Positions 7,898-15,117 of a stretch of 15,385 nt of DNA are shown here, in pieces. The DNA comes from CAYGBW01 sp964348185 (lineage in GTDB: Bacteria > Desulfobacterota > BSN033 > WVXP01), in the NCBI GenBank assembly GCA_964348185.1, contig CAYGBW010000187.1:1-15385 (forward strand). Reading direction: 5' to 3'. A model generated the notes under the pieces. It saw only the letters and a list, made by a program, of their open reading frames with translations, was not told the DNA's origin and searched no databases. Numbering within the stretch: position 1 is the first letter of the stretch; each line of letters opens with the position of its first letter. A program made the position numbers and the translations under genes.

Positions 7898-9142
7898 TTA
7901 GACCGCCATGCTGGCCATCTCGATGGCCGCATGGGTAAAGACCTTTGCTGCCAGAACATAGTCGGCGATACGGACACGCTCCCACGGCGTTGAGGTAGAA
8001 TCTCCACTCGGTCCGTAGAGCAACCCTTTCATCCCTGCCTGCGCCATATGGGCCGCATCAGAGCCTGCAAACCGGGTCCGACCCCCGAGTTGGGGTTTCT
8101 GACCCGAGTAGGTTTCATGGGCCGCCATGACGCTTTGAACAACCGGATCGGAAACCTCATTCCGAAAAGGGGGCATGAACATCTGTTGGTTGGATTCCAG
8201 TAATCTGACTTCACTCTCCAAGGGTCCGACCTCCTCCTTGACGCGTTCAATCAGCCCTTCCAGGTCGCGTTTCACGCCCTCGATCGTCTGACTCGGCACG
8301 ATTCGAAAATCAAGAATGGCCTTACAGTAATCCGGGACCAGAGAGGGTCGCCACTCATGAAATTCTCTCGAGATTCCCCCCCGAATAACGCCCAGATTAA
8401 AGGTTGGGATCCCCTCTAACTGAGAATCCGGCTCGTAGCGGAGCCATCCCCCCGGGGGGATCGGGTGATAACTCTCTCCGATGGCCTGACCAATACGCAT
8501 CATATGCTCAATGGCGTGGTTCACGCCTCCTTCAGAGCAGAAATGCCGCATCTGCCCTTGAACGCTCACCTCAAACTGGACAACCCCGGCATGGGCAACG
8601 ACCACGTGCATCTCGGTGGGTTCCCCATCGATGAAATAGTGGGCCCATATCCCGTGATCCAAGAAATGCCGGGTTCCCCTTCCCCCCTGTAATTCCCCCA
8701 CCACATAGGTAATCCAGATATCCCCGTCGAGCCTCAAGCCCCCGTCACGGATCGCCTTCACCGCACCGAGATAGGCGGCATCCCCAGATTTCATGTTCCC
8801 CGTGCCTAACCCGTACAACCATCCATCCTCAATCTCAGCGCCAAAGGGATCTTTGACCCACCCCTCGCAGACCATATTGTGATCCATGTGTCCGTTGAAC
8901 ATGAAGGATTTCCCTCCTCCACGTCCCCGCAGACATCCAATGGCATTGGGCCGCCCCGGTTCCACTTCCGGAAGGTCAACCTCCATCCCCAGGGAGTCCA
9001 TGGCCTTCCCGAGGTGCTCTGCAAGGGCTCTCTCCTCTCCACAAAAACTCGGGATTCGGATGATATCCTGGAGGGTTGAAACGAGCCACTTTTCATCGAG
9101 ATGGGAAAGGGCTTTCTGAATCATCCGATCCTTGTTCATCAT
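7898..9142 (-). CDS. M20-family peptidase/amidohydrolase (ArgE/DapE/carboxypeptidase G2-like), variant metal site
   Basis: The 414-residue cytoplasmic protein has the M20 layout: a catalytic domain, an inserted dimerisation domain (about 185-300, with conserved-type H200) and a catalytic C-terminus. The first metal motif is GHMDHN (H85, D87). The general-base glutamate is probably E150, E174 lies in DGEPTE, and the last histidine is H365 in SDAAHM. Two usual metal ligands differ: the bridging Asp of the (S/A)DMKGG motif is N116 (GTGNMKSG), and the Glu after the general base is L151 (GELQGG). M20 enzymes cleave amide bonds of N-acyl amino acids, dipeptides or N-carbamoyl compounds. Its place directly before the binding protein suggests that it acts on the imported compound. 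ATG 9142 or the adjacent ATG 9139 is the start. Confidence 0.88.
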   Translation of the reverse strand: MMNKDRMIQKALSHLDEKWLVSTLQDIIRIPSFCGEERALAEHLGKAMDSLGMEVDLPEVEPGRPNAIGCLRGRGGGKSFMFNGHMDHNMVCEGWVKDPFGAEIEDGWLYGLGTGNMKSGDAAYLGAVKAIRDGGLRLDGDIWITYVVGELQGGRGTRHFLDHGIWAHYFIDGEPTEMHVVVAHAGVVQFEVSVQGQMRHFCSEGGVNHAIEHMMRIGQAIGESYHPIPPGGWLRYEPDSQLEGIPTFNLGVIRGGISREFHEWRPSLVPDYCKAILDFRIVPSQTIEGVKRDLEGLIERVKEEVGPLESEVRLLESNQQMFMPPFRNEVSDPVVQSVMAAHETYSGQKPQLGGRTRFAGSDAAHMAQAGMKGLLYGPSGDSTSTPWERVRIADYVLAAKVFTHAAIEMASMAV

Positions 9143-9327
9143 GGACCCCCACTTCTCACGGCCCTGCGATGATTCTTCCCGACTGTCCGTTCAACCCAAA
9201 CGGGGATGCAAGGGAGTAAGACGGACGAAAGCTCTCCATCTTATGGCCAGATCCTTTTTCTGTCAATGAAGAGTTGAGTCCCAAACGGGCATAGGGGATG
9301 ATCGCCCTCTCGAATCGAAAAAACATC

Positions 9328-11088
9328 CTAGACTGAAAGCTCCTCAGACAAGGACGATCCTCGGATCGCGCGAGTCGCCTCCATATCGACCTCAAGGGTC
9401 ACGGGATCGATGACCACCCCGTATGCCTCTTTTGCCTTTTTCACAGACAGGACCTCGTTTCGAACCTCTTCCAGGACTTTCTCTACAGGCCGTCTGAAGG
9501 GATCGCCGTACCCCCCGCCGCCTCCTGCGTCCTGATAGTAGACTGTCCCCTCTGGGATGTCCTCTACCAGATCCTTCGTGGTACAGCGATAGGTTCTGCC
9601 ATCCGGGTATCGTAACTCGATTCGGTTTAATGTGCCCGACTTTCCTCCATGGAAGCCTCGGGCTGGTTCTCCGTCCCCCTCTCCAAAAGTGACGAGCTTG
9701 GTTTTTTCGCCCCCAATCCTGAAGGCCTGGACCGTTCCCAGCCCTCCCCGCCACTGCCCGGCGCCAGCAGAGTCCTTCCAGCATTCGTGGTAGAGAAGAA
9801 AGTGAGGGGTCTGCTGCTCGAACATCTCATAATCCTGGTCCAATACGCCGCCCGAGGCATCGATCATACCGATGTGGTCGTAACCGTCAGTCCCCTTGAT
9901 GCCCCCTGAGCCCCCTTTCTGCCCCATGAAGTCGATGTCCACATAAGGGGTGTTCTTTCTCGGGTCGATTCCCGTCGTGAGGCCCCCTAACAGGGCATTC
10001 CATTCGGCGGTCACCCTCTCCGGAATGGCCGGGCTGAGGGCCCGCATAATGGCGTTCGCATTGATGGGACATAGATGATTTCCATAGGTCGTCGCTGCCG
10101 GGTAAGACGCATTGAGAATCGTCCCCTCAGGGATGATAAAGTCCACGGGCCGGACCATCCCATCGTTGTGAGGAATATCGGGGTTGACCATTTGGAGAAA
10201 GGTGAGAATTGCGGCCGACGCTGTCGATGTATACGTTCCATTGACAAAACCCGGGGTTTGGGGATTCGTGTCTGAATAATCAAAGGTGATATGATCATCT
10301 TCCACCTCGATTCTCACCCGGATCGTATATGTGGAACCCGGGGTTTTCCCATCATAGTACCCCGTGGCCTCTCCATCGTAGACGCCGTTGGGGATCGTCC
10401 GGATCTCTGAGCGCATCATTTTTTCCGTCGAATCGAAGAGATACGCCTTGTGGGCCTCATAGACATCGACGCCGTAGCGGTCCATGACCTCGAGCATCCG
10501 ACGCTCCCCAATCACGCAGCTTCCACTCTCTGCCTTCATATCTTCCTCAACGATTTTGAGGCGGATATTGGCAAAGATCAGATCCCAGACGTCTTTTCGG
10601 AGTCTTCCCCTTTCGACCACTTTGACGGGTGGGATTCGCAATGCCTCCTGAAAAACCTCTGTCGCCTGGGGATTATACCCCCCCTGCACAGCTCCCCCAA
10701 TGTCAGCCTGATGGCCTTTGCAAGCCGACCAGGCGACCAGTTGACCCTGATAGAAGATCGGTCTGTAGACAGCCACATCATTATTCTGGTTCCCCATGGA
10801 GAACACGTCGTTGTGGAAAATCACATCACCCGGCTAGATCTCCTCTCCAAAATACTCGACGATATACTCGCAGACCGGACCGAGAGAAAAGGCGAGGATG
10901 GGAAGATTCTCGGTCTGCTCCAACATTTTTCCCTTCCCATCGTACAGTCCAGTCACAAAATCCTTGGCCTCGCAGAGAATCGGGGACCGAGCCGTGCGGC
11001 TCAGGGCAATGCTCATCTCTTCGGTGATCGATTTGAATCGTCGCTGAAATACAGAAACGAGGATCCTATCGATCCCGACGTCCCCCAT
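9328..11088 (-). pseudogene. hyuB: Hydantoinase B / acetone-carboxylase-alpha-like (HyuB) gene interrupted by an in-frame TAG
   Basis: The frame from ATG 11088 to TAG 9328 encodes a HyuB-family protein of about 586 residues, interrupted by one amber codon at 10834-10836. The ATG has an excellent ribosome binding site, GGGGAGGA, 7 bp upstream (11096-11103). Before the stop it reads FKSITEEMSIALSRTARSP, then FVTGLYDGKGKMLEQTE. Directly after it, in the same frame, comes PGDVIFHNDVFSMGNQN, with no residue missing but the one at the stop. Later landmarks are GAGQWRGGLGTVQAF, VTFGEGDG and the glycine-rich end GGGGGYGDPFRRP. The family forms ATP-dependent or ATP-independent ring-opening amidohydrolases or carboxylases, usually with a HyuA partner, which is absent here. 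Options are a pseudogene, amber readthrough or a sequencing error. The second part (9328-10824) could also be re-initiated. It heads the amidohydrolase-transporter block, 185 bp upstream of the M20 gene. Confidence 0.85.
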
Positions 11089-11193
11089 GACGAAATCCTC
11101 CCCATGCGGCTGTCCTTCGATTTTTTGAAATTCTATCAAAATCTTAATGCACCCGCCCTGTTACTATCAAGTGCTTAAAAGTGATTATTTTTT

Positions 11194-11283
11194 GCCGCAG
11201 ACTCACGCTGATCCCGCAGGGCGAGTGGTTTTTCCCTGGCCAGTGTCGGCCAGGGAAAAGATCTGTCTGCGTGGGTCTGCGGC
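11194..11283. repeat. Large imperfect palindrome (about 90 bp hairpin)
   Basis: The inner arms TTTTCCCTGGCC (11230-11241) and GGCCAGGGAAAA (11248-11259) are perfectly complementary around a 6-base loop. The outer arms GCCGCAGACTCACGC (11194-11208) and GCGTGGGTCTGCGGC (11269-11283) pair at 14 of 15 positions. The part between is unequal in length and poorly paired. It lies between the divergent hyuB and ubiD genes. It could be a repetitive palindromic element or MITE-like insert, or an RNA hairpin in a leader. No poly-T tail marks it as a plain terminator. Confidence 0.7.
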
Positions 11284-11407
11284 TAATCTATCACAAGAGA
11301 TTTCGAGTCTCAGATTTGGTTGCGCCTTCGCGGCGTTGTCGATTCTGCTTCTCCCCGGCTGAGCGATCAGCGAACCGCCGCAAACAGAGGGAAGTCGAAG
11401 AACCATC

Positions 11408-11436
11408 TTGACAAACAAAGAAACCTACTTTATGAA
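11408..11436 (+). promoter_or_regulatory. Sigma70-type promoter for ubiD with overlapping palindrome
   Basis: A perfect -35 box TTGACA (11408-11413) and a -10 box TATGAA (11431-11436) are separated by 17 bp. The dyad TACTT-TATG-AAGTA (11426-11439) overlaps the -10 box and would be a natural repressor site. The predicted start is near 11443, giving a leader of about 140 bases before ubiD. A similar promoter (30 of 41 bases identical, ungapped, from the -35 box onward) occurs at 13970-13998. Confidence 0.65.
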
Positions 11437-11522
11437 GTAAGGCGAGTCAATTTCGACGCCAAGGTTGAGAATGGGGCAGCCAGGGTGGAGACCGTCAAGA
11501 CTCACAGAGTTTAGAGGGGGTC

Positions 11523-11612
11523 ATGGGCCACGTAGCAGAGCAAGGGCTGGCCATGGAGCCAAAACGGTATCGGAGGACAAATCGTGCAACGGGACATGAG
11601 ATCCTGTCTTGA
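11523..11612 (+). CDS. Possible upstream ORF (29 aa) overlapping the ubiD start
   Basis: An ATG preceded by AGAGGGGGTC, an acceptable ribosome binding site, opens a 29-codon frame that ends with TGA 29 bases inside ubiD. The peptide (MGHVAEQGLAMEPKRYRRTN then RATGHEILS) matches nothing I know. It lies in the ubiD leader, so it could couple translation to ubiD or be chance. Confidence 0.25.
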   Translation: MGHVAEQGLAMEPKRYRRTNRATGHEILS

Positions 11613-12912
11613 GCTTTTCCAATCGGCCAACCGACTCTTGACCACGGACCGGGAAGTTGATCCGAGATTCGAAATCCCGGCAGTCATGAAATCTGCGGAA
11701 AAGGTGGAAAAGGCTATCCTTTTCGAGAAAGTAAAGGGGTCGAAATTCCGAGTCGTTAACAACCTGCTGGCCTCAAGAGACATGCTGGCCCTCATTTTTG
11801 AAACGACACCCCAGCGGGTGGTCAACGAATGGATCGACCGGATCAAGGACCCTATTGAACCCGAAATCGTCTCCTCAGGTCCGGTGAAAGACGTGATCCA
11901 GAAAGGGCCTGACGTCAATCTTGAGGCCCTTCCCATCGTAACCCACTGCAACAAAGACGCAGGCCCCTATATCACGGCAGGTGTCGTGGTGGCAAAGGAT
12001 CCAGAGACGGGTATCCGGAATGTCTCGATCAACCGCATGCAGTACAAGGGAAAAGCCAAACTCGGGATTCGCATGATGCCCCCCCAGCATCTCGGCTTAA
12101 TCCACGAGAAATGTGAAAAAACGGGGAAAGACCTCGAGATCGCCGTCGCGATTGGGACCCACCCCTTTGAGACCCTCGTGTCCACCACGACCGTTGCGTA
12201 TGGGGTGGATGAGTTCACCCTCTCGAGCGCGCTCCGCAAAGAGGCCCTTCAACTCGTAAAATGCGAGACCGTGGATGCGGAAGTTCCCGCGACCGCAGAA
12301 ATCGTGCTCGAAGGGAAGGTCCTTGCCGGGGTACGGGAGCCGGAAGGCCCCTTTGGCGACGTCATGCAATACTACATACCGGTGATGGAAAACCACGTCT
12401 TCGAGGTCACGGCGATCACCCACCGGGCGGACGCCATCTACCAGACCATCCAGGCCAGCTCCCTGGAGGATATTCATCTTCAAGCTCCCTCTCGGGAAGC
12501 GAAGATCTATGATGCGGTTTCTAAGGTTGCCGACGTTCAGGCGGTCTGCCAGGCGCCGACGATCATGAGTTGCACCATATCCATAAGGAAGCGGTTCGAA
12601 GGGGAGCCGAAGAACGTGGCCGCGGCGGCTTTCGGGGCCTACTCCTGGCTCAAGTACTGTGTCGTAGTCGATCACGACGTCAATGTGTTTGACATGAATG
12701 ACGTCTGGTGGGCCATGGCAACGAGAAGCCGACCCGAGACGGGGCTTCTCTTGATACAGAATGCCCTGGGGTTTCCCCGCGATCCCTTCAACATTCACCA
12801 GTCAAAACTCGGGATCGATGCGACGGCCCCTCTCAACCAGTGGGAGGAATTCGAGCGGAAAGTGGTGCCTGGCGCTGACACGGTTCGTTTGGAGGATTAT
12901 GTTTTAACCTAG
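11584..12912 (+). CDS. ubiD: UbiD-family decarboxylase (prenylated-FMN dependent)
   Basis: The 442-residue product belongs to the UbiD/Fdc family, which reversibly decarboxylates unsaturated or aromatic acids with prenyl-FMN and a divalent metal plus potassium. Family landmarks are LPIVTHCNKDAGPYITAGVV (about 117-136), the cofactor region GIRNVSINRMQ (N146 and R151 at the spacing of the family's Asn and catalytic Arg), AIGTHP and AEIVLEG (E239, E243). The diagnostic REPEGPFGD (E254) follows. The GTG start at 11584 is chosen because GGAGGA (11572-11577) precedes it by the right distance and the first codons lead directly into the conserved N-terminal helix. The length is close to that of short UbiD members (about 450-500). 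No UbiX flavin prenyltransferase is in the window, so the cofactor must be made elsewhere. It is divergent from hyuB and convergent with the DUF1989 gene, which ends 18 bp away. The substrate is unknown. Confidence 0.93.
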   Translation: MQRDMRSCLELFQSANRLLTTDREVDPRFEIPAVMKSAEKVEKAILFEKVKGSKFRVVNNLLASRDMLALIFETTPQRVVNEWIDRIKDPIEPEIVSSGPVKDVIQKGPDVNLEALPIVTHCNKDAGPYITAGVVVAKDPETGIRNVSINRMQYKGKAKLGIRMMPPQHLGLIHEKCEKTGKDLEIAVAIGTHPFETLVSTTTVAYGVDEFTLSSALRKEALQLVKCETVDAEVPATAEIVLEGKVLAGVREPEGPFGDVMQYYIPVMENHVFEVTAITHRADAIYQTIQASSLEDIHLQAPSREAKIYDAVSKVADVQAVCQAPTIMSCTISIRKRFEGEPKNVAAAAFGAYSWLKYCVVVDHDVNVFDMNDVWWAMATRSRPETGLLLIQNALGFPRDPFNIHQSKLGIDATAPLNQWEEFERKVVPGADTVRLEDYVLT

Positions 12913-12930
12913 ACTCCGACGATGCGCCTG

Positions 12931-13749
12931 TCATAATCCCCCTGAGAACTCAAGCCATCGACGATATTCAGCCTCTCGCGCTTCCCTCAGGATATCCGCC
13001 TTGGCGGTGTACTCCCGATTCGGGCTAAAAATGACGGCATACATCGCCGTGCATTGCCAATTATTAACCTGGCCTGTTTCACCAGGGCAGTTGGAAATGG
13101 TTACGACCAGATCTCTTTCTGCCATCAGGTCAATGTAGTCCCCCGGTTTATTACTGACTGGAGGCATGCCCAGCGTTCCATCAGGGTGATAGATGATATA
13201 CATAAAGAAGGAAACGCAGCTGCCCCAGTCGATCTCCTCAGCAGAGAATTCAGGGAATCCGGCCATTCTCATTGCAGAGACGAAGTTATCGTGGCACGTG
13301 TGCTGATTGGGAATTCCACGAATCATACGGCCCCACGCCTCGTTGCAGAAACCTCCAGCAAAAGCATGATGACCCTCTGAGGTGTCCTCGGTAATCATGG
13401 CCAGTTTGTCTCCGTTTCTCGACCATATTCCATCGCCAGGCTTCCAATTATCCCACTTCCTCTCTTTGCCGATCGTATGGCTGCAATTCACCCGATTATA
13501 AAGATCATGCGCATCGTAGATGATCGTGTCAAAACACTGACCCCCTTCCAAATCAATGACCCTGACGACTTGCCCCTTCTCGACCAGGCCACCCCAATAC
13601 CCCCGAGGGGGGAGAAACTGGTAGCTTCTTACGTCTCCAGGAACAGAGGGTTTGTCTTTCATCAATTTCAAGTAGCGTCTATACGCACTGTCTTCGGGTG
13701 GAGAATAGGCTTTTCTTGGTCCTCTTCCCTCATTTTGTTGAGCGGTCAT
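12931..13749 (-). CDS. DUF1989 / urea-carboxylase-associated family protein
   Basis: The 272-residue protein carries the DUF1989 pattern: GQVVRVIDLEGGQCFDTIIY (about 59-78), CSHTIG (89-94), GDGIWSRNGDKLAMITEDT (105-123), the conserved HTCHDNF (140-146), GDYIDLMAERDLVVTISNCP (193-212) with C211, and C223. In guanidine-degrading bacteria, two members of this family form carboxyguanidine deiminase, acting with a urea carboxylase-like enzyme. Here a single copy occurs with no carboxylase or allophanate hydrolase beside it, so the reaction cannot be assigned. The start is firm: a perfect AAGGAGGT (complement of 13757-13764) lies 7 bp before the ATG. It converges on ubiD. Directly upstream is a relic of a binding-protein gene on the same strand, suggesting that it once followed a transporter gene. 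Confidence 0.88.
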   Translation of the reverse strand: MTAQQNEGRGPRKAYSPPEDSAYRRYLKLMKDKPSVPGDVRSYQFLPPRGYWGGLVEKGQVVRVIDLEGGQCFDTIIYDAHDLYNRVNCSHTIGKERKWDNWKPGDGIWSRNGDKLAMITEDTSEGHHAFAGGFCNEAWGRMIRGIPNQHTCHDNFVSAMRMAGFPEFSAEEIDWGSCVSFFMYIIYHPDGTLGMPPVSNKPGDYIDLMAERDLVVTISNCPGETGQVNNWQCTAMYAVIFSPNREYTAKADILREAREAEYRRWLEFSGGL

Positions 13750-13831
13750 CTTTCTGACCTCCTTCCGTCGTCTAAGAAGCTCTCATTACCCTAAGAGCCC
13801 CGTTCTGCGATGACTGGGGGAAACCTTCCGA

Positions 13832-13935
13832 GTTAGAATTAACCACGTTTGGAGTATGGAAGAAACCCTTTTTTTGGGTTTCTCTCTCATAGAGGGACAT
13901 TGGATGTTTCAACGAGGAAGAGCCACGGCGCATCT
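13832..13935 (-). pseudogene. Relic of the 3' end of an SBP family 5 gene
   Basis: These 104 bp align nearly end to end with 6342-6444, the 3' end of the binding-protein gene in this window, in the same orientation. Shared blocks include ATTAACCACGTT, TGGAAGAAA, ACATTGGAT and GAGGAAGAGCCACGGCGC. Read on the minus strand it gives DAPWLFLVETSNVPL followed by a TGA, against DAPWLFLFERSNVAGW in the intact gene. It then loses frame. The match stops at about 13935, so the rest of the gene has been lost. It is evidently a paralogous or duplicated binding-protein gene, now broken. Confidence 0.85.
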
Positions 13936-13969
13936 GTCGGGATTGTCTTGCCTCCAGCTGGATTTTCTC

Positions 13970-13998
13970 TTGACAAATAAAGGACCTCTTTTTATAAA
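13970..13998 (+). promoter_or_regulatory. Sigma70-type promoter resembling the ubiD promoter
   Basis: TTGACA (13970-13975) and TATAAA (13993-13998) are 17 bp apart. From the -35 box onward, 30 of 41 bases equal the ubiD promoter without gaps, including AAGTAA after the -10 box and GTC further on. It faces livF but lies about 260 bp before it, just past the end of the binding-protein relic. Confidence 0.55.
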
Positions 13999-14127
13999 GT
14001 AATGCCTGTCGTTTCTTTTACCCTTGTGGGCAACAGAGAAGACGGTCTCGAAACGGCTTAGATCGCCTCATGCCGCTAGAAAGAAGCTCGATCGGGAGTT
14101 AGCTCGCGAAACCTCGGTCAGGATTTA

Positions 14128-14156
14128 TTGACAGATGGGTCTCGTTTTTATAGGAT
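14128..14156 (+). promoter_or_regulatory. Possible promoter proximal to livF
   Basis: TTGACA (14128-14133) is followed after 17 bp by TAGGAT (14151-14156), matching four of six -10 consensus bases. It would start transcription about 100 bp before livF. Confidence 0.4.
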
Positions 14157-14260
14157 GCCCTTTGGAATCAAAGAGACGCTTGCTTCGCGGAAAAGCCACC
14201 ATTTGCTGTGTATTCTGCCCTCAATAGGCCAACGAAGTTTGTCAGGATCGTGGTTAAGCA

Positions 14261-14977
14261 ATGAACTCATCTATGCTCCAAGTCCAAGACATTGACTCTT
14301 ACTATGGTGGCATGAAAGCTCTCGATGGAATTAGTCTCCACGTAAAAGAGTCAGAAATAGTCGGAATCGTTGGGGCTAACGGAGCGGGAAAAACAACCAC
14401 CCTGCGAACAATATTTGGGCTGTTGAGGCCGAAAAAAGGGGAAATTCTTTTCAAGGGGGTGCGTATCGAAAATGAACCGGCCCACAAGCGGGCCCGTCGA
14501 GGGATATCTTTTGTTCCGGAGGGGGGTCGCGTGTTTTCAAAACTCTCCATCCGTGAGAACCTGGAAATGGGAGCTTTCGTCCGCAAATCCCAAAGGGAGG
14601 TCGATGAAGATGTTGAGATGGTTTACACAATGTTTCCGGTTCTCAGAGAAAGACAGCGGAGCCTCGCGGGTACACTAAGCGGAGGAGAGCGACAGATGCT
14701 TGCAATTGGCCGTTGCCTAATGCTCAGGCCAACCCTCCTACTCCTAGATGAGCCCTCCCTTGGCCTCGGACCCCTGGTGGTGGACGAGATTTACAGGAAG
14801 ATAAAAGAGATCCAAAGAAAAAGAGTAACACTTTTGCTAGTAGAACAGAATGCGAGGAAAGCGCTCCAGATAGCCGACCATGGCTACGTCTACGATATCG
14901 GACGGATCGTATTGGAAGGGACGGGTCAGAATCTGCTCAATGATGAACACGTCAGAAAGACTTTTCTGGGCGAGTAA
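14261..14977 (+). CDS. livF: Branched-chain amino acid ABC transporter ATPase (LivF type), orphan
   Basis: The 238-residue ATPase has the LivF start LQVQDIDSYYGGMKALDGIS, Walker A GANGAGKTT (38-46), the LivF-type FVPEGGRVF (about 84-92), signature LSGGERQML (139-147), Walker B LLLLDEPSLGLGP and LLLVEQN. The length is normal. An internal ATG at 14273 would give the more usual start MLQVQD; neither start has a clear Shine-Dalgarno sequence. LivF works in the cytoplasm with LivG under the LivH/LivM permeases, but none of these, nor a LivJ-type binding protein, is next to it here. About 15 bp after its stop, GGAGAG occurs without a following start codon, as if a downstream partner had been cut away. 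Base composition is AT-richer than the dpp operon, consistent with a different origin. Confidence 0.93.
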   Translation: MNSSMLQVQDIDSYYGGMKALDGISLHVKESEIVGIVGANGAGKTTTLRTIFGLLRPKKGEILFKGVRIENEPAHKRARRGISFVPEGGRVFSKLSIRENLEMGAFVRKSQREVDEDVEMVYTMFPVLRERQRSLAGTLSGGERQMLAIGRCLMLRPTLLLLDEPSLGLGPLVVDEIYRKIKEIQRKRVTLLLVEQNARKALQIADHGYVYDIGRIVLEGTGQNLLNDEHVRKTFLGE

Positions 14978-15117
14978 ACGAAAGGAGAGCTTTAGAAAAG
15001 AGAAAAATCCTAGCTGCCACAGCGACTATCGAGAGGGCAAGGGGACTCAAGAGAAACCTATCTCAGGCATCTAGAACTCAGGAGAAATCCGAATAGCCGT
15101 TCACAGAATCAAAGAAG

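Larger units (their letters stand above)
13750..14260. other. Divergent intergenic region between the DUF1989 gene and livF
   Basis: This 511-bp stretch holds no complete gene. It contains the ribosome binding site of the DUF1989 gene (13757-13764), a decayed 3' end of a binding-protein gene (13832-13935), and two plus-strand promoter-like sequences (13970-13998 and 14128-14156). Between 14000 and 14125 I see no further structure. No clear minus-strand promoter for the DUF1989 gene could be picked by eye. Confidence 0.55.

Noticed and set aside
10834..10836. Pyrrolysine codon in hyuB
   Set aside because: TAG also ends hyuB and ubiD in this window. HyuB proteins are not known to use pyrrolysine and no pyl gene is visible. 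Kept only as a remote alternative.
11089..11139. TTG start for hyuB at 11139
   Set aside because: The ATG at 11088 has a strong GGGGAGGA sequence 7 bp upstream and fits the family N-terminus. The extra 17 residues do not.
10450..11178. Plus-strand ORF of 242 codons
   Set aside because: Antisense shadow of hyuB, whose frame matches its family across the whole region.
12097..12798. Minus-strand ORF of 233 codons
   Set aside because: Antisense shadow of ubiD. No recognisable motifs, whereas ubiD shows family motifs throughout.
14157..14260. Short plus-strand frame before livF as a leader peptide
   Set aside because: The frame from an ATG near 14154 overlaps the proposed -10 box, lacks a ribosome binding site and has no attenuator-like hairpin after it.
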